64,000 nucleotides of DNA from Streptomyces sclerotialus. GTDB taxonomy: Bacteria > Actinomycetota > Actinomycetes > Streptomycetales > Streptomycetaceae. Positions 9,930 through 18,649 of this stretch are shown here, piece by piece. Both the position numbers and the translations under genes were made by a program. Below the pieces are notes generated by a model, which searched no databases, was not told where the DNA came from, and saw only the letters and a list, made by a program, of their open reading frames with translations. The DNA is taken from contig NZ_JBFOHP010000002.1 of assembly GCF_040907265.1 (NCBI RefSeq), forward strand, positions 7,316,001 through 7,380,000, given 5' to 3'. How positions within the stretch are numbered: position 1 is the stretch's first letter; every line of letters starts with the position of its first letter.

Positions 9930-10963
9930 CCGACCGCGAACTGGACGCCGCCGGCATCACCGACCCGGCCCTGCGCGCGGCGTACACCCGCTGCCGGTAC
10001 CTGAACGCCCGGCACGGCCGTACGTACTTCCTCGCCACCCGGCTGCTGCCGCCGGCCCGCCGCCCCGCCGTGCACGCCCTGTACGGCTTCGCCCGCTGGG
10101 CCGACGACATCGTGGACAGCCTCGACGACGGCGCCACCGGCCCGGAGCGCCGCGAGGCACTGCTGCGGCTCCGGCGGGCCCTGGAGGACGGGCTGCGCCA
10201 CGGGCACAGCGCGGAGCCCGTGGTGCACGCCCTCGCCGACACCGCCGCCCGGTACCGGATCGACCACCGCCACTTCACCGACTTCATGGCGTCCATGCAC
10301 GACGACCTGGTGGTCACCGACTACGCCACCTACGAAGAGCTGCGCCGCTACATGCACGGATCGGCCGCGGTGATCGGGCTCCAGATGCTGCCGGTGCTCG
10401 GCACGGTGGTGCCCCGCGACCGGGCGGCCCCGCACGCCGCGGCGCTGGGCATCGCCTTCCAGCTCACCAACTTCCTGCGGGACGTGGGGGAGGACCTGGA
10501 CCGGGGCCGGATCTACCTGCCTGCCGACCTGCTCGGCGCGCACGGCGTCGACCGGCAGCTGCTCCGCTGGAGCCGGGACACCGGACGGCCGGACCGCCGC
10601 ATCACCGCCGCACTGCGGGCCGCCGAGGACCTCACGCGCGGCGTGTACCGGGAGGCCGCCCCCGGCCTGGCGATGCTCGACCCGGTGGCGCGCCCCTGCA
10701 TCCGTACCGCGTTCGTGCTCTACGGGGCGATCCTGGACACCATCGCCGCCGAAGGCTACGCCGTACTCCACCGGCGCGCTGTCGTCCCCCGGCGCCGCCG
10801 GGCGGCCGTCGCCCTGGACGGCCTCGCCCGGGTGGTGACGGCCCGCCTACGGGCGGGCGGCTCGCCGCCCCTCGTAGGCGTCACAAGCCGGACCGCTGCC
10901 CTACGGCCGACAGGAGCCGCCAAAGCTGCCCTGCGGCCGGCCGGAGCGGGGGAGGCCGGATGA
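9926..10963 (+). CDS. crtB: Phytoene synthase CrtB
   Basis: 345 residues from ATG 9926, overlapping the crtI stop by 4 bp. Both Asp-rich substrate-binding motifs are present: [13 protein letters not shown] (~55-65) and [17 protein letters not shown] (~182-198), the latter typical of squalene/phytoene synthases. It joins two geranylgeranyl diphosphates head to head to give phytoene. The last ~35 residues are an Arg/Ala-rich tail of no obvious function. The precursor must come from a GGPP synthase encoded outside the window. Confidence 0.95.
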   Translation: MTDRELDAAGITDPALRAAYTRCRYLNARHGRTYFLATRLLPPARRPAVHALYGFARWADDIVDSLDDGATGPERREALLRLRRALEDGLRHGHSAEPVVHALADTAARYRIDHRHFTDFMASMHDDLVVTDYATYEELRRYMHGSAAVIGLQMLPVLGTVVPRDRAAPHAAALGIAFQLTNFLRDVGEDLDRGRIYLPADLLGAHGVDRQLLRWSRDTGRPDRRITAALRAAEDLTRGVYREAAPGLAMLDPVARPCIRTAFVLYGAILDTIAAEGYAVLHRRAVVPRRRRAAVALDGLARVVTARLRAGGSPPLVGVTSRTAALRPTGAAKAALRPAGAGEAG

Positions 10964-11991
10964 GCCCCGACGGCCGCCCCGTACGCGGGCGTTACCCGCT
11001 CCGCCTGCGCCGCGCCCCCGTCCCCTGGGAACGCCAGCGGCCGACGTGGCGGGACGCCAGGCCGAAGCTGATCGCCGCGGCACTCGAACGCGCGCTGGCC
11101 CGCCCGTCCGGCAACTGGTTCGTCGTCGGCGCCACCCGGGACATCGGACCCGGCCGCCCCCTGGGCCGTACGGTCGCCGGACACGAGGTGGTCGTCTGGC
11201 GCGACGCCGGCGGACGCCTGGTCGCCGGCCCGGGCGCCTGCCCCCACCTCGGCGCGCCGCTACGGGACAGCCCCGTCCGCTGCGGCCGTCTCGTCTGCCA
11301 CTGGCACGGACTCGCCCTGGACGGCAGCCCGTTCGCGGGCTGGGCACCACTGCCCGTGCACGACGACGGGGTACTGGTCTGGGTACGCCTGGACGCAGCG
11401 GGCGGGGAGGAACCACGGGACACCCCGGTGATCCCGGCACGCCCGCACCTGCCCGACGCGGTGACGGCCGTCTACACCGGTACCGGCGTGTGCGAGCCGG
11501 AGGACGTGGTGGCCAACCGCCTCGATCCCTGGCACGGCGCCTGGTTCCACCCGTACTCCTTCGTGGACCTCACGGTGGTGACGGCGCCGGACGGCGGGCC
11601 GCAGGGGGCGGACACGGCCGACGACGAGGACGGGTTCGCGGTGGACGTCTCCTTCCGCCTCGCCGGCCGCCTGGTGGTCCCCGTACGCGCGGTGTTCACG
11701 GCCCCGGAGCCCCGCACGGTCGTCATGCGCATCACCGACGGCGAAGGCCAGGGCTCCGTGGTCGAGACCCACGCCACCCCGCTCACCCCCGACGACCGGG
11801 GGCGGCCGCGCACCGCGGTGATCGAAGCGCTGGTGGCGGCCTCCGACCGCCCCGGTTTCGCGGCAGCGCGCAAGGCGGCCCCCGCCCTGCGCCCCCTCAT
11901 GCGGGCCGTCGCCGGCCGGCTGTGGCGTGACGACCTGGCCTACGCCGAACGCCGCTGGGAACTACGCAGCACGGGCCGCTTCCCTGGCTGA
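10960..11991 (+). CDS. Rieske [2Fe-2S] protein of the carotenoid operon
   Basis: 343 residues from ATG 10960, coupled to crtB by ATGA. An N-terminal Rieske domain (about 50-130) carries CPHLGAPL (~94) and CHWHGL (~112), supplying the Cys-His / Cys-His cluster ligands. The C-terminal half (about 165-343) resembles the DUF5914-type domain found in actinobacterial crt operons; a mononuclear-iron catalytic site is not obvious. Position implies a carotenoid-linked redox role, such as ring modification or electron delivery, but the reaction is unknown. It is the last gene of the crtI-crtB transcript. Confidence 0.8.
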   Translation: MSPDGRPVRGRYPLRLRRAPVPWERQRPTWRDARPKLIAAALERALARPSGNWFVVGATRDIGPGRPLGRTVAGHEVVVWRDAGGRLVAGPGACPHLGAPLRDSPVRCGRLVCHWHGLALDGSPFAGWAPLPVHDDGVLVWVRLDAAGGEEPRDTPVIPARPHLPDAVTAVYTGTGVCEPEDVVANRLDPWHGAWFHPYSFVDLTVVTAPDGGPQGADTADDEDGFAVDVSFRLAGRLVVPVRAVFTAPEPRTVVMRITDGEGQGSVVETHATPLTPDDRGRPRTAVIEALVAASDRPGFAAARKAAPALRPLMRAVAGRLWRDDLAYAERRWELRSTGRFPG

Positions 11992-12105
11992 ACCACGAGC
12001 CGGACGGGGCGGGCGCGACGCCCGTACTCGCGCGGGGCGGTGACCGCAAAACGCGTACCGGCCATGCTGGTACGGGTTTTCGATCACATGGCCTAGGCTC
12101 GACGG

Positions 12106-12726
12106 ATGGCGAAGTACTTCGACGTGCACCCCGAAAACCCGCAACCGCGCACCATCGGCACTGTGGCCGACAGCATCCGGTCCGGCGCGCTCGTCGCTTA
12201 CCCGACGGACTCATGTTTCGCCCTCGGATGCCAGCTGGGCAGCCGTGACGGCATCGACCGGATCCGCTCGATCCGGCAGCTCGACGACCGTCACCACTTC
12301 ACGCTCGTGTGCCAGAACTTCGCCCAGCTCGGCCAGTTCGTCCACATCGACAACGACGTGTTCCGGGCCATCAAGGCCGCGACGCCCGGGAGCTACACCT
12401 TCATCCTCCCGGCGACGAAGGAGGTGCCGCGCAAGCTGCTCCACGCGAAGAAGAAGACGGTGGGCGTCCGCATCCCGGACCATGCCGTCGCGCAGGCCCT
12501 CCTCGCCGAACTGGGCGAGCCGCTGCTCTCCAGCACCCTCCTCCTGCCCGGCGAGGACGAACCGCTGACGCAGGGCTGGGAGATCAAGGAACGGCTCGAC
12601 CACGTCGTGGACGCGGTGGTCGACTCGGGCGAGTGCGGCACCGAGCCGACCACGGTCATCGACTTCTCCGGCAGCGAGCCCGAGCTCGTACGCCGGGGCG
12701 CGGGCGACCCCTCGCGCTTCGAGTGA
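12106..12726 (+). CDS. Sua5/YciO/YrdC-domain protein (threonylcarbamoyl-AMP synthase-like)
   Basis: 206 residues, ATG start. The sequence begins AKYFDVHPENPQPRTIG and continues ALVAYPTDSCFALGCQL, the YrdC-fold nucleotide-binding region. SLLLS-type and PTTVIDFS segments near the C-terminus match the family. Its length and opening fit the YciO branch better than full Sua5, which has an extra C-terminal domain. The likely reaction is threonylcarbamoyl-AMP formation for tRNA t6A, but YciO proteins are weak or alternative enzymes. It is transcribed alone. Confidence 0.85.
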   Translation: MAKYFDVHPENPQPRTIGTVADSIRSGALVAYPTDSCFALGCQLGSRDGIDRIRSIRQLDDRHHFTLVCQNFAQLGQFVHIDNDVFRAIKAATPGSYTFILPATKEVPRKLLHAKKKTVGVRIPDHAVAQALLAELGEPLLSSTLLLPGEDEPLTQGWEIKERLDHVVDAVVDSGECGTEPTTVIDFSGSEPELVRRGAGDPSRFE

Positions 12727-12747
12727 ACCCCCGATCCGTCGGCGGAG

Positions 12748-13881
12748 TCAGGCGGCGACCGGCTCGGCTTCCAGGAGCTGTCGTATCTCCCGGGCCGCCG
12801 CCCGGCCCGCCCGGTTGGCGCCGATGGTGCTGGCCGAGGGGCCGTAGCCGACGAGGTGGACGCGGGGGTCGTCGGTGACGCGGGTGCCGGACATCCGGAT
12901 GCCGCCACCGGGTGCGCGCAGGCGCAGCGGGGCGAGATGATCGATGACGGGCCGGAAGCCGGTGGCGAGAACGATGGCGTCGGCGTCGTAGCCGGTCACC
13001 CCGTCGTCCCGCACTCCCTCGGCCCACTGCACGCCCGTTCCGGTGATCCGGTCGAACATCGGCCGACGCACGAGCACCCCGCGCTCCCGGGCCCGGCGCA
13101 GCTCCTCGGTCATCGGCAGTCCGGTGACCGAGACCACGCTGCGGGGCGGCAGGCCCTGCCGGACCCGGTCCTCGACCAGGGCCACCGCCGCGCGGCCGCG
13201 GTTCTCGTCGAAGGGACCCGCGCGGAAGGCCGGCGGCCGCCGGGTCACCCAGACCGTGTCCGCCGCGACCTCGGCGATCTCCATCAGGTGCTGTACGGCG
13301 GAGGTGCCGCCGCCGACCACGACGACCCGCCGCCCGGCGAACTCCTGCGGACCGCGGTAGCCGGCGGTGTGCAGCAACCGCCCGCCGAAACGCTCCTGAC
13401 CCGGGAAGTGCGGCCAGAACGGACGGTCCCAGGTACCGGTCGCGTTCACCAGCGCCCGGGTGGCGTACGTACCCTCCGAGGACTCGACGAACAGCCGGCC
13501 GGGCGGACTGCCGAGTGGACGGCCGTCCGGTTCCGGCCCCGGACGTACCGCGGTGACGTGCACCGGACGGTGGACGCGCAGCCCGAAGGTGTCCTCGTAC
13601 GCTCTGAAGTACTCGCCGATGACCTCGGCGGACGTCCGTGCGGCGTCCGCCCCGGTCAGTTCCATCCCGGGCAGCGCATGCATCCCGTGAACCTTGCCGT
13701 AGGTCAGGGTCGGCCAGCGGAACTGCCACGCGCCGCCCGGACGCGGCGCGTGATCGAGGACGACGAAGTCCTGGTCCGGGACGTAACCCAGTCGCCGCAG
13801 GTGGAACGCCGCGGCGAGACCGGCCTGACCTGCACCGATGACGACGATGTCGACGTCACGGACCCCGCTGACATAGTTCAT
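12748..13881 (-). CDS. Flavin-containing monooxygenase-like FAD/NAD(P) oxidoreductase
   Basis: 377 residues from ATG 13881. The FAD motif IVVIGAGQAGLAAAFHLRRL (~12-31), a second dinucleotide motif VVVVGGGTSAVQHL (~175) for NADPH, and the late ATGFRP motif define the CzcO/FMO family. The gene lies 45 bp downstream of ssuA on the same strand and probably ends the sulfonate operon. Inference: it oxygenates an imported organosulfur compound in place of the usual SsuD, although SsuD is an unrelated FMNH2-dependent enzyme. The start is not supported by a clear Shine-Dalgarno sequence. Confidence 0.8.
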   Translation of the reverse strand: MNYVSGVRDVDIVVIGAGQAGLAAAFHLRRLGYVPDQDFVVLDHAPRPGGAWQFRWPTLTYGKVHGMHALPGMELTGADAARTSAEVIGEYFRAYEDTFGLRVHRPVHVTAVRPGPEPDGRPLGSPPGRLFVESSEGTYATRALVNATGTWDRPFWPHFPGQERFGGRLLHTAGYRGPQEFAGRRVVVVGGGTSAVQHLMEIAEVAADTVWVTRRPPAFRAGPFDENRGRAAVALVEDRVRQGLPPRSVVSVTGLPMTEELRRARERGVLVRRPMFDRITGTGVQWAEGVRDDGVTGYDADAIVLATGFRPVIDHLAPLRLRAPGGGIRMSGTRVTDDPRVHLVGYGPSASTIGANRAGRAAAREIRQLLEAEPVAA

Positions 13882-13926
13882 GTTTCTACTAACAGAGGCG
13901 GGGCCCGCTGTCTTCCCGTTTCTTCC

Positions 13927-14987
13927 CTAGTCGCCCCTGCCGTACGACCGCGGGGCGGTGCTGGAGGGCGGCAGATCACCGTTGAAGCGCGTGTCGACGA
14001 ACTCCTCGAAGGAGTACGCGCGCGGGATCAGCTTGATGTCCGCGAACGTGTCGACGATGCGCTGCTCGGAGGCGACGGCTGCCTTGTCGACGGCGACCGG
14101 TACGGCCGTACCGCGCGTACGCCGTACCGCGTCCAGCGCCACCTTCTCCGGCAGCCCGGTCTCCTCGGCCCACACCTCGGCCCACCGCTGCGGGTGCTTG
14201 AAGACCCAGTCCTGGGCGCGCCGCAACCGTTCGTTGTAGTCCTTCAGAGCCGCCGACCTCTTCTTGTCGTCGAGCGCGTCCGGCGCTGCCACCTGGAACG
14301 ACAGGCCGTTGACGACGTCCTTCCCGGTGGTCAGCACCCGAGCGTCGGCCTGGTCCAGCGCCTGCGAGGTGTACGGGTCCCACACCGCCCAGGCGTCCAC
14401 CCGGCCCCGCGTGAACGCGGCCAGCGCATCGGCCGGCTGCAGATAACTGAGCTTGACGTCCTCGGTCGTCAGACCCGCCTTCTTGAGTGAGGCGACGAGC
14501 TGGTAATTGGCCGAGCTGCCCTGCGCCACCGCGATCGTCCTGCCCTTGAGCTGGGCCGGCCGCTTCAGCGGCGAGTCCTTCTTCACCAGGATCGTCTCGC
14601 CCGCCGATGAGCTGTGCGTGGCGGCGATGACCTTGAGCTTCTGCTGCGCGGCGGCGGCGAAGACCGGCGGTGTGTTGCCCACCCCGCCGATGTCCACGGC
14701 ACCCGCGTTGAGCGCCTCCAGCAGCGGCGGGCCGGAGGTGAAGGTCGACCACTCGATGCGGTACGGCAGATCGTCCAGCTCCCCGGCGGCACGCAGCAGC
14801 GCCTCCGAACCGCCCTTCTGATCCCCGACGCGCAGCGTGAGCGCCCCCTTGCCGTCGGTGCCACTGCCCTTACCGGCGGCGCCCCCTCCGCCCGGGACGC
14901 ACCCCCGCACGCCGTCAGCAGCAGCACGAGGGGGAGCAGCAGGGCGACGGCCGGGGCAAGGGCCGGGGCCGGTCGGCGGGATCTCAT
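13927..14987 (-). pseudogene. ssuA: Sulfonate/nitrate-type ABC substrate-binding lipoprotein with a frameshift
   Basis: The signal sequence starts at ATG 14987 (GTG 14990 also possible) and gives a classic lipoprotein leader ending LLLTAC. The mature protein (KGALTLRVGDQKGG onward, SsuA/NMT1 fold, about 315 residues to TGA at 13927) is in a different frame. The two frames rejoin if one G is added to the run of five (C on the + strand, 14882-14886), giving AEGGAAGKGSG. The lesion may be a true mutation, a phase-variable tract or a sequencing error. All other residues look intact, including the SSAGETILV and QGSSANYQL ligand-binding segments. It would bind aliphatic sulfonates for SsuB/SsuC. 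Confidence 0.8.
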
Positions 14988-15085
14988 CACGGTGGGTCCG
15001 TTCCTCGTCGTTCCGTGGGTGATGCGGTGCGCTGTCGTGGGCGCCGTGCCGTTCGGCGTTCTCCGCGACGTCCTGCTGCTGCCCA

Positions 15086-15967
15086 TCAGGCTTCGCCCTT
15101 CGCCGTGCGGGACGTCGCCGTACCGGCCGCCGTACTGACCGCCGTAGGGACAGTAGGGACAGTGGGGACAGTGGGGACAACAGGAGCATCGGCAGAGGTA
15201 TCCGGCTCGACGTCCTCGGCCACGCCCAGTCGCTCCAGGAGCCGGCTGCGCAGCGCGGCGAAGCCCGGACTGGTGATGTCGCGGGGGCGGGGCAGGTCGA
15301 TGGCGGTCTCGTACGCGATCACACCCTCGTCCATGACCACCGCCCGGTCCGCGAGCAGCAGCGCCTCCTCCACGTCGTGGGTGACCAGCAGCACCGCGCA
15401 ACCACGCTGCTGCCACAGCTCGGCGACCAGCCGCTGCGCCTTGATGCGGGTCAGCGCGTCCAGCGCGCCGAAGGGCTCGTCCAGCAGGAGCAGATCCGGC
15501 TCGCGCACCAGAGCACGCGCCAGGGACGCGCGCTGGGCCTCGCCACCGGAGAGCGTCTTGGGCCAGGCGTCGGTACGGTGCGCGAGTCCGACCTCGCCCA
15601 ACGCCCGCTCCGCGACGGCACGTCCGGGACGGCCCGGCAGCCCGAGCAGTACGTTGCGCCACACCTTCTTCCAGGGCATCAACCGCGGCGCCTGGAAGGC
15701 GACGGCCGAGCGGCGCGGTACCGACACCTCGCCCTCGATCTCCCGGTCCAGCCCGGCCAGCACCCGCAGCAGCGTCGACTTGCCGCACCCACTGCGCCCC
15801 AGCAACGCGACGAACTCGCCTGCCCGCACGTTCAGTTCGAGGCCGTCGATGACCGCCCGCCCACCGAACGAACGGGTCAGCCCGGCCACGCGCACAGCGG
15901 CGGAAGCGTGGGTTCCCTCCACCGTCTTCGTCGTCGGGCTCACTGCCCCGTGAACGTCGGTCGCCAT
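15086..15967 (-). CDS. ssuB: Sulfonate-type ABC transporter ATPase
   Basis: 293 residues from ATG 15967, overlapping the ssuC end by 28 bp. Walker A LLGRSGCGKST, signature LSGGEAQR, Walker B LLLLDEPFG and the switch His in LLVTHDVEEA are all intact. It energises import by the SsuC permease. The C-terminus carries a short VPT tandem repeat absent from typical SsuB proteins. Gene order ssuC-ssuB-ssuA and the upstream Cys leader support a sulfur-source role. Confidence 0.9.
   Translation of the reverse strand: MATDVHGAVSPTTKTVEGTHASAAVRVAGLTRSFGGRAVIDGLELNVRAGEFVALLGRSGCGKSTLLRVLAGLDREIEGEVSVPRRSAVAFQAPRLMPWKKVWRNVLLGLPGRPGRAVAERALGEVGLAHRTDAWPKTLSGGEAQRASLARALVREPDLLLLDEPFGALDALTRIKAQRLVAELWQQRGCAVLLVTHDVEEALLLADRAVVMDEGVIAYETAIDLPRPRDITSPGFAALRSRLLERLGVAEDVEPDTSADAPVVPTVPTVPTVPTAVSTAAGTATSRTAKGEA
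15144..15179. repeat. 9-bp tandem repeat, four units, inside ssuB
   Basis: Units GTAGGGACA, GTAGGGACA, GTGGGGACA, GTGGGGACA. On the coding strand they encode repeated VPT near the C-terminus of SsuB and preserve the frame. Confidence 0.9.
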
Positions 15968-16893
15968 TGCAGCAGCAGCCTTTCGAGGGTACGGACAAGG
16001 AAGTCGGCGAGCAGACCGAGCAGTGCGTAGACGATCAGGCACACCACGATCACATCGGTACGGAAGAACTCCCGGGCCTGGTTCATGAGGAAGCCGATGC
16101 CGTCGTCCGCGTTGACCGACTCGCCGAAGACCAGCGCGAGCCACGCGGTGGCCAGCGAGTACCGCAGCCCGGTCATCGCGCCGGGCAGCGCCCCGGGCAG
16201 TACGACGTGCCGGATCAGCCCCCACCGCCCGAGCCCCAGCGAGGACCCCGCCTCGACCAGCTGGGCGTCCACGCCGCGGATCCCGGCGTACACGTTCAGA
16301 TACAGGTGGAAGGCCACCCCCAGCGAGATCAGCGCGATCTTCGGTGCCTCGCCGATGCCCAGCCAGATGATGAAGAGCGGGATGACACCCACCCACGGGA
16401 CGGACCGCAGCATCTGTACGGTCGCGTCCACCAGGTCCTCACCCAGCCGCGACAGCCCGGAGACGAGCGCGAGCGCGACACCGGCGATGCCGCCCAGCAA
16501 CAGGCCCACCAGTACGCGCTGAACGGATACCAGCATCGCCGACGGCAGGGTGCCGTCGGAGATGAGGCTCCCGGCGGTACGGGCGATGGTGCCGGGCGAG
16601 GCGAGTACGTCGGGATGCAACACCCCCGTCCCACTCAGCACCTGCCACAGCACGAGCAACCCCACCGGCCCCACACCACGCCGCAGCCACCGCGGAACAG
16701 ACCGGCGACGCGCCGACACCGGCACAAGAGTGACGAGCTCAGGAACGGACGGGAAAGAGACGCCTGAGGCGGAGACGCCTGAGGCGGAGACGCCTGAGAC
16801 AGAGGCGACTGAGGCGGAAGAAACGGTCTCTCTCCGAGACACATCGGGTGGTGAGGACGACTGATCGGCTACGACGGCCTGATCGAGCGGCAT
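15940..16893 (-). CDS. ssuC: Sulfonate-type ABC transporter permease
   Basis: 317 residues from ATG 16893, chosen because GTGGAGC lies 6-12 bp upstream. After a ~75-residue Ser/Val-rich N-terminal tail come about six membrane helices of the BPD_transp_1 fold. The EAA-loop sequence EAGSSLGLGRWGLIRHVVLPGALP is split here as EAGSSLGLG and LPGALPG. WVGVIPLFIIWLGIGEAPK is typical of SsuC/TauC/NrtB permeases. It is the first structural gene after the leader peptide and overlaps ssuB. The N-terminal tail contains a 15-bp tandem repeat. Confidence 0.9.
   Translation of the reverse strand: MPLDQAVVADQSSSPPDVSRRETVSSASVASVSGVSASGVSASGVSFPSVPELVTLVPVSARRRSVPRWLRRGVGPVGLLVLWQVLSGTGVLHPDVLASPGTIARTAGSLISDGTLPSAMLVSVQRVLVGLLLGGIAGVALALVSGLSRLGEDLVDATVQMLRSVPWVGVIPLFIIWLGIGEAPKIALISLGVAFHLYLNVYAGIRGVDAQLVEAGSSLGLGRWGLIRHVVLPGALPGAMTGLRYSLATAWLALVFGESVNADDGIGFLMNQAREFFRTDVIVVCLIVYALLGLLADFLVRTLERLLLQWRPTFTGQ
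16759..16818. repeat. 15-bp tandem repeat in the 5' part of ssuC
   Basis: GACGCCTGAGGCGGA occurs twice exactly (16759-16773, 16774-16788), then in two degenerate copies. It encodes repeated SGVSA-like pentapeptides in the cytoplasmic N-terminal tail of the permease. Confidence 0.88.
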
Positions 16894-17007
16894 GAAAGCT
16901 CCACGAGCAGAGGCAAGAACGGGGGAGCGGGAGCGGCGGCAATGCGGCCCACGCACGCATCAGAAAAGAACACAACGACGCGGAAACACCGCAACACGCA
17001 AACACCA

Positions 17008-17022
17008 CGCGGTGAGACCGCG
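17008..17022 (-). promoter_or_regulatory. Hairpin in the leader region upstream of ssuC
   Basis: CGCGGT/ACCGCG forms a 6-bp stem about 42 nt after the leader-peptide stop and before ssuC. It could be part of an attenuator coupled to leader translation; the fold was judged by eye only. Confidence 0.4.
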
Positions 17023-17063
17023 CCGAAGAAGTGAGAGGATTCAGCGCATCGGCTGAGAGCGCG

Positions 17064-17147
17064 TCAGCAGCCGCCGGGACAGCCGGCGGAAGCCACCCGC
17101 AGCAGGTCGATGTGACCGCGCGTGGTGAGCAGGGCTGACGTAAACAT
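17064..17147 (-). CDS. Cysteine-ending leader peptide of the sulfonate operon
   Basis: A 27-codon frame, MFTSALLTTRGHIDLLR followed by VASAGCPGGC and TGA. Short peptides of the pattern L(T/S)xRxHIDLxRVxSAxC are widespread upstream of sulfur-assimilation genes in Streptomyces, and Cys-rich leaders act as cysteine-responsive attenuators in actinobacteria. Here Cys codons fall at positions 23 and 27, immediately before the stop. The gene is 170 bp upstream of ssuC on the same strand. Inference: ribosomes stalling when Cys-tRNA is scarce open the downstream structure and raise ssu expression. Confidence 0.78.
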   Translation of the reverse strand: MFTSALLTTRGHIDLLRVASAGCPGGC

Positions 17148-17255
17148 GTCGCTGAACGTAGCCGCGCGGCCCGGACCGGGTCAATCGCCGTCTCGGCCAG
17201 TGGACCTTTGTTGCGGCCGTGTGTCAGTTCGGCCCTTCCCGGCGGATCACCGATC

Positions 17256-17687
17256 ATGGGGAGCATGGGTCACGCATTCACGACACACGTACTGAACATC
17301 ACCACCGGCTCCGACGAGACCGTGTACGACCTCACCGCAGACTGCTCGGCATTCCTCGCCGAGGCGGCGGCCGGCCGCGACGGCCTGCTGAACGTCTTCG
17401 TACCGCACGCCACGGCCGGCATCGCCATCATCGAGACCGGCGCGGGCAGCGACGACGACCTGCTCTCCGCACTCCGCGACCTGCTCCCCGCCGACGACCG
17501 CTGGCGCCACCGCCACGGCAGCCCCGGCCACGGCCGCGACCACGTCCTCCCCGCCTTCGTCCCACCCCACGCCACCCTCCCCGTCGTAAACGGCCACCTC
17601 GAACTGGGCACCTGGCAGTCGGTATGCCTGGTGGACACGAACGGGGACAATCCGAACCGGCAGGTTCGGTTGAGCTTTCTTGGCTAG
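17256..17687 (+). CDS. YjbQ-family protein (UPF0047), probable thiamine-phosphate synthase-like fold
   Basis: 143 residues from ATG 17256; ATG 17265 is a close alternative and no strong Shine-Dalgarno decides. The UPF0047 hallmarks are present: NVFVPHATAGIAIIE, HRHGSPGHGRDHVLPAF and the closing LGTWQSV...DTNGDNPNRQVRLSFLG. The family is small, soluble and often linked to a weak thiamine-phosphate synthase activity or sugar-phosphate chemistry. The important feature is that the last 60 bp recur four more times downstream. This identifies the 3' end of this gene as the probable left boundary and attachment site of the accessory island. Confidence 0.88.
   Translation: MGSMGHAFTTHVLNITTGSDETVYDLTADCSAFLAEAAAGRDGLLNVFVPHATAGIAIIETGAGSDDDLLSALRDLLPADDRWRHRHGSPGHGRDHVLPAFVPPHATLPVVNGHLELGTWQSVCLVDTNGDNPNRQVRLSFLG
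17628..17687 (+). repeat. 60-bp direct repeat, copy A (native yjbQ 3' end, putative att site)
   Basis: Encodes LVDTNGDNPNRQVRLSFLG and stop. Similar 60-bp tails occur at 37965, 44287, 60796 and 63883, all on the + strand. Copy A and the 44287 copy share 51 of 60 bases by eye, and similarity continues for about 45 bp beyond the stop. Confidence 0.85.
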
Positions 17688-18649
17688 GGCGCTGGTTCGG
17701 TACGGACTGTAGAGGCGAAGCCCGGCCGCACCAAGCCCAGGGCCTCCCGTGGGGGGAGGCCCTTCGAAGCGCCGATTCAACGAGGTCAGACACTTCGAAT
17801 GCCGCCACGTGACGTCCGGAGTGTTGATCTCATGCGACTAGAACGGTCGTCCAAAACGGGACAGGGCGGTCCCGCCGCCCCGGAGTACGCAGCGGCGGCA
17901 GGGCCAGGAGAGGGCTAGGGCGACGCAGGTGAGGGGCTGACCTGCAAAGCCGAGTTGTTCGTACCGGTGACATCGTGACGAGACCGAGCACGCAGAACCA
18001 CATGGAGGTGCCTGGCGGCTTCTCCCCGAACGCGGTCCGCACCTGGCGGCGGCGTTTCCTGCAGCCTGGCCCGGACGGTCTGGCTTACGACGCGGCACGG
18101 TGTCCAGCGCAAAATCACGGCCGCGAAAGGCTCTCGTCAAGACGTCGAAGAACGCCACTCGCTGATGCCTCATAGTCAAGACCTGGACACTGACTCAGAG
18201 ATATACCGGTCCCCTATGGAGCGACTGTTGCCGCAGTGGGCAGGTGCCGTCATCGCCGACGACTGGACTCAAGATGCTCACCTCAGTAGCAGAACAACAG
18301 CGGCAGGCCTGTCCGTCGGACGACAACATGGGTGGTCGGCTCCGCATGGCCGGAGAACGCCGAGGGCAGGGGAACATCACTTTCCTCGGCGACCCGCTGG
18401 TCCTGCTTAGATATGCGGACGGAACGATATGGCAGGTCCGGGGCATGATGCTCCTTTCAGAGCGGCCTGGCTCCGGACATGGAGCGGAAGTTCCTTCCCG
18501 GGCCGAAGGATCACTTCCTGCTGAGGGATTACGATCACTACACTGTAGGAGTGATTCGGCAGGGCCTATGCCGCTCGCGCCCTTCGTTGGCTGAGGTGTA
18601 GCGCACGCGCCGGGAAGACTGTGCTGTTGTTGGGGAGTCGGGGGATGCG
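17688..18649. other. Gene-poor left edge of the island
   Basis: No intact gene is recognisable. The stretch holds homology to copy B just after yjbQ, an IS630-like fragment near 18.02-18.11 kb, and short frames without family resemblance up to the kinase start. Confidence 0.6.
18017..18112 (+). mobile_element. IS630-type transposase fragment
   Basis: The frame reads GFSPNAVRTWRRRFLQPGP then DGLAYDAARC, which matches the helix-turn-helix of IS630 transposases (SVNTVRTWRxRFLxxGLDGL). Nothing of the DDE domain remains, so it is a relic. Confidence 0.55.

Noticed and set aside
13927..15189. Long open frame through ssuA and its upstream spacer as one intact gene
   Set aside because: Its N-terminal ~105 residues are Arg/Ser-rich noise, while a perfect lipoprotein signal lies in another frame; a frameshift explains the data better.
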